A DNA stretch of 5,927 nt from Clostridiales bacterium (lineage in GTDB: Bacteria; Bacillota; Clostridia; Oscillospirales; Oscillospiraceae), in assembly GCA_019421525.1 (NCBI GenBank), contig JAHZFC010000129.1:1-5927 (forward strand), in the 5' to 3' direction. The position numbers and the translations under genes are program-made. Shown piece after piece: positions 1 to 5,548 of the stretch (position 1 is its first letter; every line of letters starts with the position of its first letter). Below the pieces are notes generated by a model, which was not told the origin of the DNA, did not search any database, and saw only the letters and a list, made by a program, of their open reading frames with translations.

Positions 1-1
1 C

Positions 2-193
2 ACCGGGGCCTCCTGGCTGTGCTACTACCGGGCCCTCCAGGACGGCCCGGCCAGTGTGGTGGTCCCCATCGACAAGCTGAGCATCCTGGTCACCGTGGCC
101 TTTTCCTACCTGGTGTTCCGGGAAAAGCTCACTGCCCGGTCCGGGTGGGGACTGGTCCTCATCGTGGCCGGGACGCTTGCCATGCTGCTTTGA
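2..193 (+). CDS. EamA-family (DMT) membrane transporter, C-terminal part
   Basis: This is the 3' end of a gene that starts outside the window; 63 codons and a TGA stop are visible. The protein reads TGASWLCYYRALQDGPAS, then a PIDKLS segment, a hydrophobic stretch, FREKLTARS and a last hydrophobic helix ending in GTLAMLL. This order (SWxxYYRALQxG, VVPIDKLS, a short FxEKLT turn, a final GxxLIxxGTLxM helix) is characteristic of the EamA domain of the drug/metabolite transporter superfamily, especially the short single-domain proteins of about 140 residues. About two membrane helices are visible, around visible residues 24-40 and 48-63. The substrate cannot be told from this fragment. The gene converges on the mgl operon and is followed by a hairpin five bases after its stop. 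Whether the whole protein has one or two EamA domains cannot be seen. Confidence 0.88.
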   Translation, partial: TGASWLCYYRALQDGPASVVVPIDKLSILVTVAFSYLVFREKLTARSGWGLVLIVAGTLAMLL

Positions 194-197
194 CTGT

Positions 198-225
198 GCG
201 CCCGGGAGCGATCCCTCCCGGGCGC
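198..225 (+). terminator. Perfect 11-bp GC-rich hairpin after the EamA gene
   Basis: Arms 198-208 (GCGCCCGGGAG) and 215-225 (CTCCCGGGCGC) pair perfectly around a six-base loop (CGATCC). It starts five bases after the EamA stop codon, which is where a terminator is expected. The downstream sequence GCATACGTTTG has only a very poor U-tract, so it may work as a weak terminator or as an mRNA 3'-end stabiliser. From here to the next hairpin (226-357) I see no gene, only GC-rich non-coding sequence. Confidence 0.6.
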
Positions 226-357
226 GCATACGTTTGCGGGACCGGGGACCTGCGCCTTTGGAGAACGGCCGGCCGCCAGCGCCCGCAGCCGCTCCGGCAC
301 CGGGCTCCTGCGGGAAGGGGCGGGGCCAGCCAACGGTGGAACAGGCTCATCACGGCA

Positions 358-402
358 AAGGGACCGGCGGGATATGCGTTTCACATATCCCGCCGGTCCC
401 TT
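358..402. terminator. 19-bp perfect hairpin between convergent genes, probable bidirectional terminator
   Basis: Arms 358-376 and 384-402 are exact reverse complements over 19 bp, around a seven-base loop (CGTTTCA). On the minus strand it lies 53 bases after the stop of the last gene of the mgl operon and is followed by TTTGCCG. On the plus strand it is followed by TTGTTCC. Both U-tracts are short, so the very stable stem would have to do most of the work. The location between converging transcription units supports a shared terminator. A repeated extragenic hairpin is the alternative. Confidence 0.65.
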
Positions 403-455
403 GTTCCATAGACATCCTGATGGGCGCCCAGGCTGTCCCGGGGCTTTCTTCTGGT

Positions 456-881
456 CTATCCCCCGTCCTCGGGGGCCCAGATGGCATAGAGGGTGAGCGT
501 ACCGGTGACCGTATCTGTGGAAAAGTCCCACAGGGGCGCGCCGTCAGGGGCGGTGCTCCACCCAACCAGGACATAGCCGGGGCGCACCACCAGATCCGGC
601 TCTTCTGCCAGGCCGTCATACTGGACATGCTGGGGCTCAGCCTGGCTGCCGCCCTGGCTGTCAAAGGTGACGGTGAGGCCGGGAGAGCTTGAGCTGAACA
701 CCAGCAGCAGCACCACGGCGGCGGTCAAAAGGAGCACCACGCCGCCGGCCCATCGGGCCAGGCTCTTGCGCTGCGTCTCATCCAGCCCGCTCTTGGCGGG
801 ATAGGCGGAGACGCCGAACAGCCCATATCTCCGCCGGGTGGAGGGGGCTCCCTCCTCCGGCCGCTTGGGGTCCTGGGCCAT
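456..881 (-). CDS. Single-pass membrane protein with one Listeria-Bacteroides (Flg_new/InlB B) repeat
   Basis: This 141-residue protein has unknown function. Residues 1-43 are polar and rich in Arg/Lys (RRR at 16-18). Residues 44-62 form one hydrophobic helix (WAGGVVLLLTAAVVLLLVF), not followed by a cleavage site or lipobox. Residues 69-136 match the Listeria-Bacteroides repeat pattern: VTFDSQGGS, then a P and V-Y-D turn, RPGYVLVGW, WDF and a final LTLYAIWA. By the positive-inside rule the N-terminus is cytoplasmic and the repeat is outside. Such repeats usually occur in tandem in large surface proteins; here there is only one. The ATG comes one base after the mglC TAA (TAAGATG), with no strong ribosome binding site of its own, so translation is probably coupled to mglC. 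It is the last gene of the operon, before the hairpin at 358-402. The coupling suggests a job near the transporter, but no Mgl partner of this type is known to me. The gene call is firm and the function unknown. Confidence 0.85.
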   Translation of the reverse strand: MAQDPKRPEEGAPSTRRRYGLFGVSAYPAKSGLDETQRKSLARWAGGVVLLLTAAVVLLLVFSSSSPGLTVTFDSQGGSQAEPQHVQYDGLAEEPDLVVRPGYVLVGWSTAPDGAPLWDFSTDTVTGTLTLYAIWAPEDGG

Positions 882-882
882 C

Positions 883-1977
883 TTACTTGCGGGTCAGGTA
901 CTTGCGCATATCGATGGAGCAGGCCAGCAGGATGATGGCGCCCTTGATGATATACTGCAGGTTCTGGTCGATGGACAGGTAGGTCAGACACACGAAGATG
1001 ATACGCAACAGCACCACGCCCAGCAGCACGCCGCCCACGGTGCCGGTGCCGCCCACGAAGGAGACGCCGCCGATAACGCAGGCCGCGATGGCGTCGGACT
1101 CATAGTTCAAGCCGGTGCTGGCCACGTTGGAGTTGATACGGGCGGCCTCGATGAAGCCGGCGTAGCCGTAGGTGATGCCGGCCAGGGTGTGGACCATCAT
1201 GGTGGTAAAGAACACGTTGACGCCGGACACGTTGGCCGCCTCCGGGTTGGAGCCCACGGCGAACATGTTCTTGCCGAAGGTGGTCTTGTTCCAGATGAAC
1301 CACATGATGATAAACACCACCACGGCGAACAGCACATAGTTGGGGATGCTCAGGCTGTTGTTGGTGCCGAACCGGGGCAGGATAGAGCCGGTGACGAAGT
1401 TCCGGTAGGCATCGGACAGGCCGGAGATGGGCTGGCCGTTGTTGTCGTTGGACATATAGTACATCAGGCAGGCGCCGTAGACGATCAGCTGGGTGGCCAG
1501 GGTGACGATGAAGGGGTGGAGCTGGAACTTGGCCACGAAGAAGCCGTTGACCAGGCCCACCAGGCCGCCGATGCCCAAGGCGATCACCAGCACCAGCAGC
1601 ACCATGCCGATATTGGGCTCGCCCAGGCTGTCAAAGAACTTGTTGGCGGCGGTGGCCGTCTGCAGCAGGGAGGCGGAGATGGCGGCCGTCAGGCCCACCA
1701 CACGGCCGGCGGACAGGTCGGTGCCCGTCAGCACGATACAGCCGCCGATGCCCAGGGCCATGGGCAGGTTGGCCGCCACCAGCTGCACCAGGTTGACCAG
1801 CGCGCCCGCGGAGACCAGATTGGAGTTTTGTGTGGCCGTATAGATCAGGAAAATGATCAGGATGATGTAAATGGCGTTGTTGAGCAGTCCATCCACCCAA
1901 AAGGATACCTTGTCCCGTTTATCCAGGGTCTTGTACCGCTTCGCCGTCTGCTTGACCGCAGTGACAGGATTTCTCAT
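883..1977 (-). CDS. mglC: Galactose/methyl-galactoside ABC transporter permease MglC
   Basis: This is the membrane subunit of a carbohydrate-uptake (CUT2, ribose/galactose type) ABC importer, thought to act as a homodimer forming the sugar channel. It has 364 residues, most of them hydrophobic, with helices from about residue 35 onward after a basic cytoplasmic N-terminus. Family hallmarks are GGCIVLTGTDLSAGRVVGL (78-96), the cytoplasmic EAA-like coupling segment AVGSNPEAANVSGVNV (240-255), and YESDAIAACVIGGVSFVGG with the following GTVGG turn (292-316). The GTDLSAGR form, rather than the D-LSVG of ribose permeases, favours MglC. The ATG has a GGGAGG ribosome binding site (1986-1991) eight bases upstream. 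The gene starts 17 bases downstream of the mglA stop, so it is in the same operon, and its TAA nearly touches the next start. Length and motifs look intact. Substrate is inferred from family resemblance and the neighbouring MglB. Confidence 0.95.
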   Translation of the reverse strand: MRNPVTAVKQTAKRYKTLDKRDKVSFWVDGLLNNAIYIILIIFLIYTATQNSNLVSAGALVNLVQLVAANLPMALGIGGCIVLTGTDLSAGRVVGLTAAISASLLQTATAANKFFDSLGEPNIGMVLLVLVIALGIGGLVGLVNGFFVAKFQLHPFIVTLATQLIVYGACLMYYMSNDNNGQPISGLSDAYRNFVTGSILPRFGTNNSLSIPNYVLFAVVVFIIMWFIWNKTTFGKNMFAVGSNPEAANVSGVNVFFTTMMVHTLAGITYGYAGFIEAARINSNVASTGLNYESDAIAACVIGGVSFVGGTGTVGGVLLGVVLLRIIFVCLTYLSIDQNLQYIIKGAIILLACSIDMRKYLTRK

Positions 1978-1993
1978 GGTTACAGCCTCCCTC

Positions 1994-3490
1994 TCAGACG
2001 TATTTGGCAGCCAGGGTCATGATCTCTTCCTGGGTGGTGGTGCTGGCGTCCACTTCTCCGGCCAGGCGCCCGCCGCTCATGACCAGGATGCGGTCGCAGA
2101 TGCCCAGCAGCTCCGGCATTTCGGAGGAGACCATGAGCACCGTGGCGCCTTTTTCCGCGAGATCGATGATCAGCTGATAAATTTCGTATTTAGCGCCCAC
2201 GTCGATGCCGCGGGTGGGTTCGTCCAGCAGCAGCACCTTGGGGTCTGTGAGCAGCCAGCGGCCCAGGATGACCTTCTGCTGGTTGCCGCCGGACAGGGAG
2301 CGGATCTTGGTCACCTGGGAGGGGGTCTTGATCCGCATGGCGTCGATGGACCACTGGGTGTCCTTGCGCATGCTCTTCTCATTCAGGCAGATATGGGCCA
2401 TCAAATGCTTGGGCAGGCTGGAGATCACGGTGTTGTCCCGGATGTTCCGGATGCCGAAGATGCCGGTGGCCCGGCGCTCCTCAGTCAGCAGGGCGAAGCC
2501 CGCCTTGATGGACTGCCGGGAGCTCTTGTTCTTCACCGTCTTGCCGTTGAGCCTGATGGTGCCGCTGTGGCGGGTGGCCACGCCGAAGATGTTCTCCAGC
2601 ACCTCGGTGCGTCCGCTGCCGTCCAGGCCCGCCAGCCCCAGGATCTCGCCCTTCCGGGCAGTAAAGGACACGTCCCTCAGGCTGGAATACTGGCCGGAGA
2701 GGTTCTCCACCTCCAGGGCCACCTCGCCGGGATGGTTGGTCTTGGGGGGGAACTGGTTGCCCAGTTCACGGCCCACCATGAGCTTGATGATGGTGGGCAT
2801 GTCCAGTTCGGCGGCGGGGCGGGTGTCCACCCACTGGCCGTCCCGCATGATGGTCACATCGTCGGAGATGCGCAGGATCTCCGCCATCTTGTGGGAGATA
2901 TAGATGATGCCGCATCCCCGGTCCCGCAGCATGTTGATGATGCGGAACAGGTGCTCCACCTCTTCCTCGGTGAGGGACGAGGTGGGCTCATCGAACACGA
3001 TGACCTTGGAATTGTAGGAGACCGCCTTGGCGATCTCTACCATCTGCCGCTTAGACACCGGCAGAGTAGACATCGTCTGGTGCGGGTCCACATCGATATC
3101 CAGTTCCTCAAAGACCTTTTTGGTCTCCTTATACATCTTGCGCTCGCTGACCGCGATGCCGCTCTTGGGATAGCGGCCCAGCCACAGGTTGTCCATGACA
3201 TTGCGCTTGAGCGCCTGGTTGAGCTCCTGGTGCACCATGGCCACGCCGTGCTCCAGGGCCTCCTTACTGCTCTTGAAGTCGATCTCTTTCCCCTCCAGGA
3301 GGATGGAGCCCTGATCCTTCCGATAGATGCCGAACAGGCACTTCATCAGCGTAGACTTGCCCGCGCCGTTTTCTCCCATGAGCGCATGGACAGTGCCCCG
3401 CCGTACGGTGAGGGAGACAGGGTCCAGCGCCTTGACGCCGGGGAAGCTCTTGCAGATATCGGTCATTTGCAGCAATACATCCTGCTCCAT
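1994..3490 (-). CDS. mglA: Galactose/methyl-galactoside ABC transporter ATP-binding protein MglA
   Basis: This is the cytoplasmic ATPase of the Mgl importer: 498 residues with two fused nucleotide-binding domains, the usual layout and length for CUT2 ATPases. Domain 1 has Walker A GENGAGKST (39-47), Q-loop Gln88, a non-canonical signature LPVSKRQ (143-149), Walker B VIVFDEP (163-169) and H-loop His200. Domain 2 has a degenerate Walker A GLDGSGRTE (288-296, Lys replaced by Arg294), canonical signature LSGGNQQK (399-406), Walker B VLLLDEP (419-425) and SSE (455-457) in place of the H-loop His. This asymmetry is normal for the family: one composite ATP site is competent and the other degenerate. 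An AAAGGAGG ribosome binding site sits seven bases before the ATG, which fixes the start. An attenuator-like hairpin lies between mglB and this gene, so its expression is probably lower than that of mglB. MglA versus another CUT2 ATPase (RbsA, XylG) rests on the flanking MglB and MglC. Confidence 0.96.
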   Translation of the reverse strand: MEQDVLLQMTDICKSFPGVKALDPVSLTVRRGTVHALMGENGAGKSTLMKCLFGIYRKDQGSILLEGKEIDFKSSKEALEHGVAMVHQELNQALKRNVMDNLWLGRYPKSGIAVSERKMYKETKKVFEELDIDVDPHQTMSTLPVSKRQMVEIAKAVSYNSKVIVFDEPTSSLTEEEVEHLFRIINMLRDRGCGIIYISHKMAEILRISDDVTIMRDGQWVDTRPAAELDMPTIIKLMVGRELGNQFPPKTNHPGEVALEVENLSGQYSSLRDVSFTARKGEILGLAGLDGSGRTEVLENIFGVATRHSGTIRLNGKTVKNKSSRQSIKAGFALLTEERRATGIFGIRNIRDNTVISSLPKHLMAHICLNEKSMRKDTQWSIDAMRIKTPSQVTKIRSLSGGNQQKVILGRWLLTDPKVLLLDEPTRGIDVGAKYEIYQLIIDLAEKGATVLMVSSEMPELLGICDRILVMSGGRLAGEVDASTTTQEEIMTLAAKYV

Positions 3491-3530
3491 CTGCGATCCT
3501 CCTTTCTCAACTGTCGTAGTTCAGGATAGA

Positions 3531-3565
3531 AAAAGAGAGCCGCCGCTTTACGGCGGCCCTCTTTT
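3531..3565 (-). terminator. Intrinsic terminator/attenuator between mglB and mglA
   Basis: Read on the minus strand, AAAAGAGGGCCGCCG pairs with CGGCGGCTCTCTTTT around a five-base loop (TAAAG). All 15 positions pair if one G-U is allowed, and the stem runs into TTTTTCTATCC, a good U-tract. On the plus strand the same position is an A-C mismatch, so the structure is tuned to the minus strand. It lies 34 bases after the mglB stop and ends before the mglA ribosome binding site. Such hairpins in binding-protein operons let most transcripts stop after the binding-protein gene and also protect its 3' end. Confidence 0.85.
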
Positions 3566-3599
3566 ATTGTGTCGTGCATTGTCTGACGCTTCATCCAGA

Positions 3600-4796
3600 T
3601 CAGCCGGTGTAGGCGGAATAGGCTACATACAGCTTGTTGGGGATGTCGGTGGCGACAGAGTACAGCTCGGTGTCGGTAGCGACCACGTCGGACACGGAGT
3701 CATCCATGCTGCTGCCGGAGGACAGGTTCTGCACCATGCCCAGCAGGGCGTTGGCCATGCCGGTGGCGGACTGCTCCACGGTGCCGGTCATGTAGCCGTC
3801 AGCGATCAGAGCCTTGGCGGAGTCGGTGGCGTCCACGCCGAACACGGGGATGGTGGTGGTGCCTTCGCCGTTGTTGTAGCCGGCGGCCTGGAGAGCGGAG
3901 ATGGCGCCCTCAGCCATGTTATCGTTGTTGCAGATGACCACCTCGATCATGTTGCCGTTGGCCTCGTTGTACTGGGACAGGTTGGTCTGCATGTACTCCA
4001 TGGCGGCCTGAGCGGACCAGTTGCCCGCCTGGTCGGCCTGGTACATATCGGTGTTGCTGGCATCGAAATACACCAGGGCGGGGTCGTCGGCGGTGCCGTG
4101 GCCGTTCTCAGCCAGCAGGGCGTTGGCATCCTCCACGCTGTACTGGGTGCGGTAGATGGCCTCCACGTTGCCCACCTGGCCCATGAACATGGCGTAGCTG
4201 ATCTTGCCGTCGCCGTTGAGGTCCACGGCGTCGAAGTTCTCGGTCAGGTACTCGCCGATCATCTGGCCCTGCAGGTGGCCGGCCTCGGGGGCGTCGGTGC
4301 CCACAAAGGCCACGTTCTCATGGGCGTTGAGGACGGTGCCCTCCTGGCCGTCGGCCTCCACCGCGCGGTTGAAGAAGACGACCTGGGCGCCCACGGCGGC
4401 AGCCTGCTCGATGATGGCGTTGGCCGCGTCCATGGAGCCGGTGTCCACCAGGTTCACCAGCAGGATGTTGGCGCCGTTGGAAAGGGCGGTGGAGATGTAC
4501 TCGTTCTGGGTGGCCTGGCTGCCGTTGGAGTCATAGTCCTGATAGGTGATGCCGGCGGAGTCCAGGACGGCGTCCAGCTCGGCGCGGACGCTGGCGATGA
4601 AGGCGTCAGAGTAGTTGTAGTAGAACACGGCCACGTTGGCCTCGCCGGCCTCGGGGGCGCTGCTCGCAGGGGCTTCGGAGACGGCCTGGCTGTTGCCGGC
4701 GGGGCTCTCGGTGTCCTGCTGTGCGTCATTGCTGCACGCGGCCAGGCCAAACACCATGGCGCCAGCCAGCAGCAGAGACAGGATCTTCTTGTTCAT
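3600..4796 (-). CDS. mglB: Galactose/glucose-binding lipoprotein MglB
   Basis: This is the extracellular sugar-binding subunit of the Mgl importer (periplasmic-binding-protein type 1 fold, COG1879 family), 398 residues. A lipoprotein signal ends in LAAC with Cys21, so it should be lipid-anchored. A flexible Ser/Ala/Glu-rich linker (about 22-52) precedes the sugar-binding fold, which starts near VAVFYYNYSD. Against Escherichia coli MglB recalled from memory, the pocket residues match at Asp64 (D14), Phe66 (F16), Asn143 (N91), Arg216 (R158), Trp260 (W183), Asn291 (N211) and Asp322 (D236). Conservative polar changes occur at Asn210 (H152), Glu212 (D154) and Gln342 (N256). The calcium loop DLNGDGKIS (192-200), with Glu285, matches the EF-hand-like site of that protein. 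The start is set by AAGGAGG (4806-4812) nine bases upstream. It is the first gene after the promoter. Hexose binding is well supported; the exact glucose/galactose preference is not. Confidence 0.96.
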   Translation of the reverse strand: MNKKILSLLLAGAMVFGLAACSNDAQQDTESPAGNSQAVSEAPASSAPEAGEANVAVFYYNYSDAFIASVRAELDAVLDSAGITYQDYDSNGSQATQNEYISTALSNGANILLVNLVDTGSMDAANAIIEQAAAVGAQVVFFNRAVEADGQEGTVLNAHENVAFVGTDAPEAGHLQGQMIGEYLTENFDAVDLNGDGKISYAMFMGQVGNVEAIYRTQYSVEDANALLAENGHGTADDPALVYFDASNTDMYQADQAGNWSAQAAMEYMQTNLSQYNEANGNMIEVVICNNDNMAEGAISALQAAGYNNGEGTTTIPVFGVDATDSAKALIADGYMTGTVEQSATGMANALLGMVQNLSSGSSMDDSVSDVVATDTELYSVATDIPNKLYVAYSAYTG

Positions 4797-4824
4797 TTGC
4801 TTTATCCTCCTTAGAGATTGTACG

Positions 4825-4841
4825 ATCAGGTGTCCCCTGAT
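4825..4841. promoter_or_regulatory. 17-bp inverted repeat at the start of the mglB leader
   Basis: ATCAGG (4825-4830) and CCTGAT (4836-4841) are exact inverted halves around five bases (TGTCC). The site lies at the predicted transcription start and in the first bases of the mglB 5' leader, between the -10 box and the ribosome binding site. It could be an operator for a local repressor or a small leader hairpin. No regulator gene is in the window, so the role is inferred from position only. Confidence 0.4.
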
Positions 4842-4849
4842 ACGGGTGT

Positions 4850-4879
4850 ATTATAGCACAGCTCCGGGGCAAAACGCAA
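4850..4879 (-). promoter_or_regulatory. mglB: Extended -10 promoter of the mgl operon
   Basis: On the minus strand a perfect TATAAT (4850-4855) is preceded by TGC, giving the extended -10 form TGnTATAAT. A weak -35 box TTGCGT (4874-4879) lies 18 bases upstream. The predicted start near 4842-4844 gives a leader of about 46-48 nt carrying the AAGGAGG site of mglB. A very AT-rich block directly upstream of the -35 could act as an UP element. A weak -35 with a strong extended -10 fits a promoter that can be activated or repressed. Confidence 0.8.
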
Positions 4880-4929
4880 TATAATTATATAAAAAAATCG
4901 GCGATTATATCTGTTTTGCACAAGCAAAA
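4879..4929. promoter_or_regulatory. AT-rich block with several symmetric elements upstream of the mgl promoter
   Basis: This short AT-rich island stands out in a GC-rich window. It holds a perfect 12-bp palindrome ATATAATTATAT (4879-4890), the near-palindrome AATCG-G-CGATT (4896-4906), and a 16-bp inverted repeat TTTTGC-ACAA-GCAAAA (4914-4929). ATTATAT also occurs as a direct repeat at 4884-4890 and 4904-4910, exactly 20 bp (about two helical turns) apart. These may be regulator sites or UP-element DNA. No regulator family can be assigned by eye, and I see no convincing CcpA cre box. The stretch 4930-4968, up to the next terminator, shows nothing further. Confidence 0.4.
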
Positions 4930-4968
4930 GGTCGAAGCCTGTCCAGCCCGCCGTGGGGCATAAAGATA

Positions 4969-5006
4969 CCGGCGGATGCGCGTCCTGCTTGACGCGCATC
5001 CGCCGG
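4969..5006 (-). terminator. 16-bp hairpin terminator after the two-helix membrane protein gene
   Basis: Arms 4969-4984 and 4991-5006 are exact reverse complements over 16 bp, with a six-base loop (CTGCTT). On the minus strand the hairpin begins eight bases after the stop codon of the gene at 5015-5320 and is followed by TATCTTTATG, a modest U-rich tail. It separates that gene from the mgl control region, so mgl is probably not read through from upstream. Confidence 0.75.
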
Positions 5007-5014
5007 GCAACGGC

Positions 5015-5320
5015 TCAGCTCTCTTTCTCCTCGATCTCTGCTCCCGCCCCATCATCCGGGTCCGGGGAGGGGCCCTTCTCATCGCCGGGAGGGCTCAGAT
5101 GGGTCATGCGCCAGATCATGTAGCCCAGCAGTCCGATGCCGCCCCCCAGCACCACGATGCCCAGCACCAGGTGAAGGGGTCTGGGCGCATCTGCCCCCCC
5201 TGTGACGGCCGCCGCGATCAGCCTGACCAAGAGATAGCCCAGATAAATGATCGCCACCCCATAGACCGCGGCGTGGGACTGGGGCTTGAATTCCCGCCGG
5301 GGCTTCTTTTCCTTCGCCAT
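5015..5320 (-). CDS. Small two-helix membrane protein of unknown function
   Basis: This 101-residue protein does not match a family I can name. The N-terminus (1-16) is strongly basic (KEKKPRREFK), so it should stay in the cytoplasm. Two hydrophobic helices follow, about 18-38 (AVYGVAIIYLGYLLVRLIAAA) and 48-70 (ending GLLGYMIW), joined by a short GGADAPRP loop. The tail (75-101) is Pro-, Asp- and Glu-rich and acidic (ending EIEEKES), so both ends are predicted inside. No catalytic motif is visible. The ATG has a weak purine-rich site (AAGGGAAG, about 10 bases upstream). A near-consensus promoter and a long structured leader precede it, and a terminator follows. This makes it a self-contained single-gene unit, unrelated in transcription to mgl. 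The promoter, leader and terminator support a real gene; function is unknown. Confidence 0.8.
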   Translation of the reverse strand: MAKEKKPRREFKPQSHAAVYGVAIIYLGYLLVRLIAAAVTGGADAPRPLHLVLGIVVLGGGIGLLGYMIWRMTHLSPPGDEKGPSPDPDDGAGAEIEEKES

Positions 5321-5350
5321 ACCTGCTCGCTTCCCTTCGTGCGCGGACCC

Positions 5351-5404
5351 GCCGGAGGGCGATCCGGGCGGCCGCTGGCCCCTGCGATCGCGGTGTCCTC
5401 CGGC
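5351..5404 (-). promoter_or_regulatory. Long nested hairpin in the 5' leader of the two-helix protein gene
   Basis: Three nested inverted repeats share one axis: GCCGGAGG (5351-5358) with CCTCCGGC (5397-5404), GCGATC (5359-5364) with GATCGC (5386-5391), and GGGC (5366-5369) with GCCC (5378-5381). They would form a 54-nt stem-loop with a five-base bulge (5392-5396). It lies about 13 nt into the transcript predicted from the promoter at 5424-5452 and ends before the ribosome binding site. A cis-regulatory leader is possible. Chance folding of GC-rich DNA is the main alternative. Confidence 0.4.
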
Positions 5405-5423
5405 ATCCCCGCATATGGAAGAT

Positions 5424-5452
5424 ATTTTATCCTATCTTTTCCCGCCTGTCAA
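5424..5452 (-). promoter_or_regulatory. Near-consensus housekeeping promoter for the two-helix protein gene
   Basis: On the minus strand a perfect -35 box TTGACA (5447-5452) is followed after exactly 17 bases by TAAAAT (5424-5429), one mismatch from TATAAT. The predicted start is near 5417, giving a leader of about 97 nt before the ATG at 5320. The promoter reads away from the integrase gene, so the two units are divergent. Confidence 0.85.
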
Positions 5453-5548
5453 TCGGCAGCCCCCAGCTCCGCATGGCGTCACGGCGCATCTTCCACGAAG
5501 CGCCCCAAGGCCGAGCAGGACCGTTCCGGCCGGCCGGGCGCAGGACGC
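5453..5548. other. Stretch between promoter and integrase; possible degenerate integrase 5' end
   Basis: No independent gene is visible here. The integrase frame stays open upstream of its ATG and reads TKRPKAEQDRSGRPGAGR (5495-5548) directly before MTWLRTW, with no good start codon. Another frame reads MASRRIFHEAP from 5473. Integrases of this type normally have an N-terminal arm-binding region here, so this could be its frameshifted remnant or an element junction. Both readings are speculative. Confidence 0.3.

Noticed and set aside
106..692. Several open frames across the convergent intergenic region and the start of the Flg_new gene region
   Set aside because: They cross the two perfect hairpins or overlap the well-supported EamA and Flg_new genes in other frames, and their translations are Pro/Arg/Gly-rich without domains.
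838..2022. 394-codon plus-strand open frame antisense to mglC
   Set aside because: It is a His-, Gly- and Asp-rich shadow of the GC-rich mglC gene, with low-complexity translation and no domain. The minus-strand reading is a clear MglC.
2600..2630. Degenerate Walker A in the second MglA domain as possible gene decay
   Set aside because: Loss of the Walker A lysine in the second domain and an altered first signature are normal in CUT2 sugar ATPases, so this is not a sign of inactivation.
1871..3529. 552-codon plus-strand open frame antisense to mglA
   Set aside because: It is longer than mglA but its translation is His/Gly/Leu-rich and featureless. The minus strand carries every ABC ATPase motif and a ribosome binding site.
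3327..4814. 495-codon plus-strand open frame antisense to mglB, rich in VG and HG repeats
   Set aside because: The apparent repeats mirror Ala-, Asn- and Asp-rich codons of mglB read backwards. There is no start signal, and it spans the intrinsic terminator and the mglB start.
4914..4929. TTTTGC-ACAA-GCAAAA as an intrinsic terminator
   Set aside because: The stem is only six AT-rich base pairs and no gene ends next to it. The gene to its right already has a strong hairpin at 4969-5006. An operator or chance symmetry is more likely.
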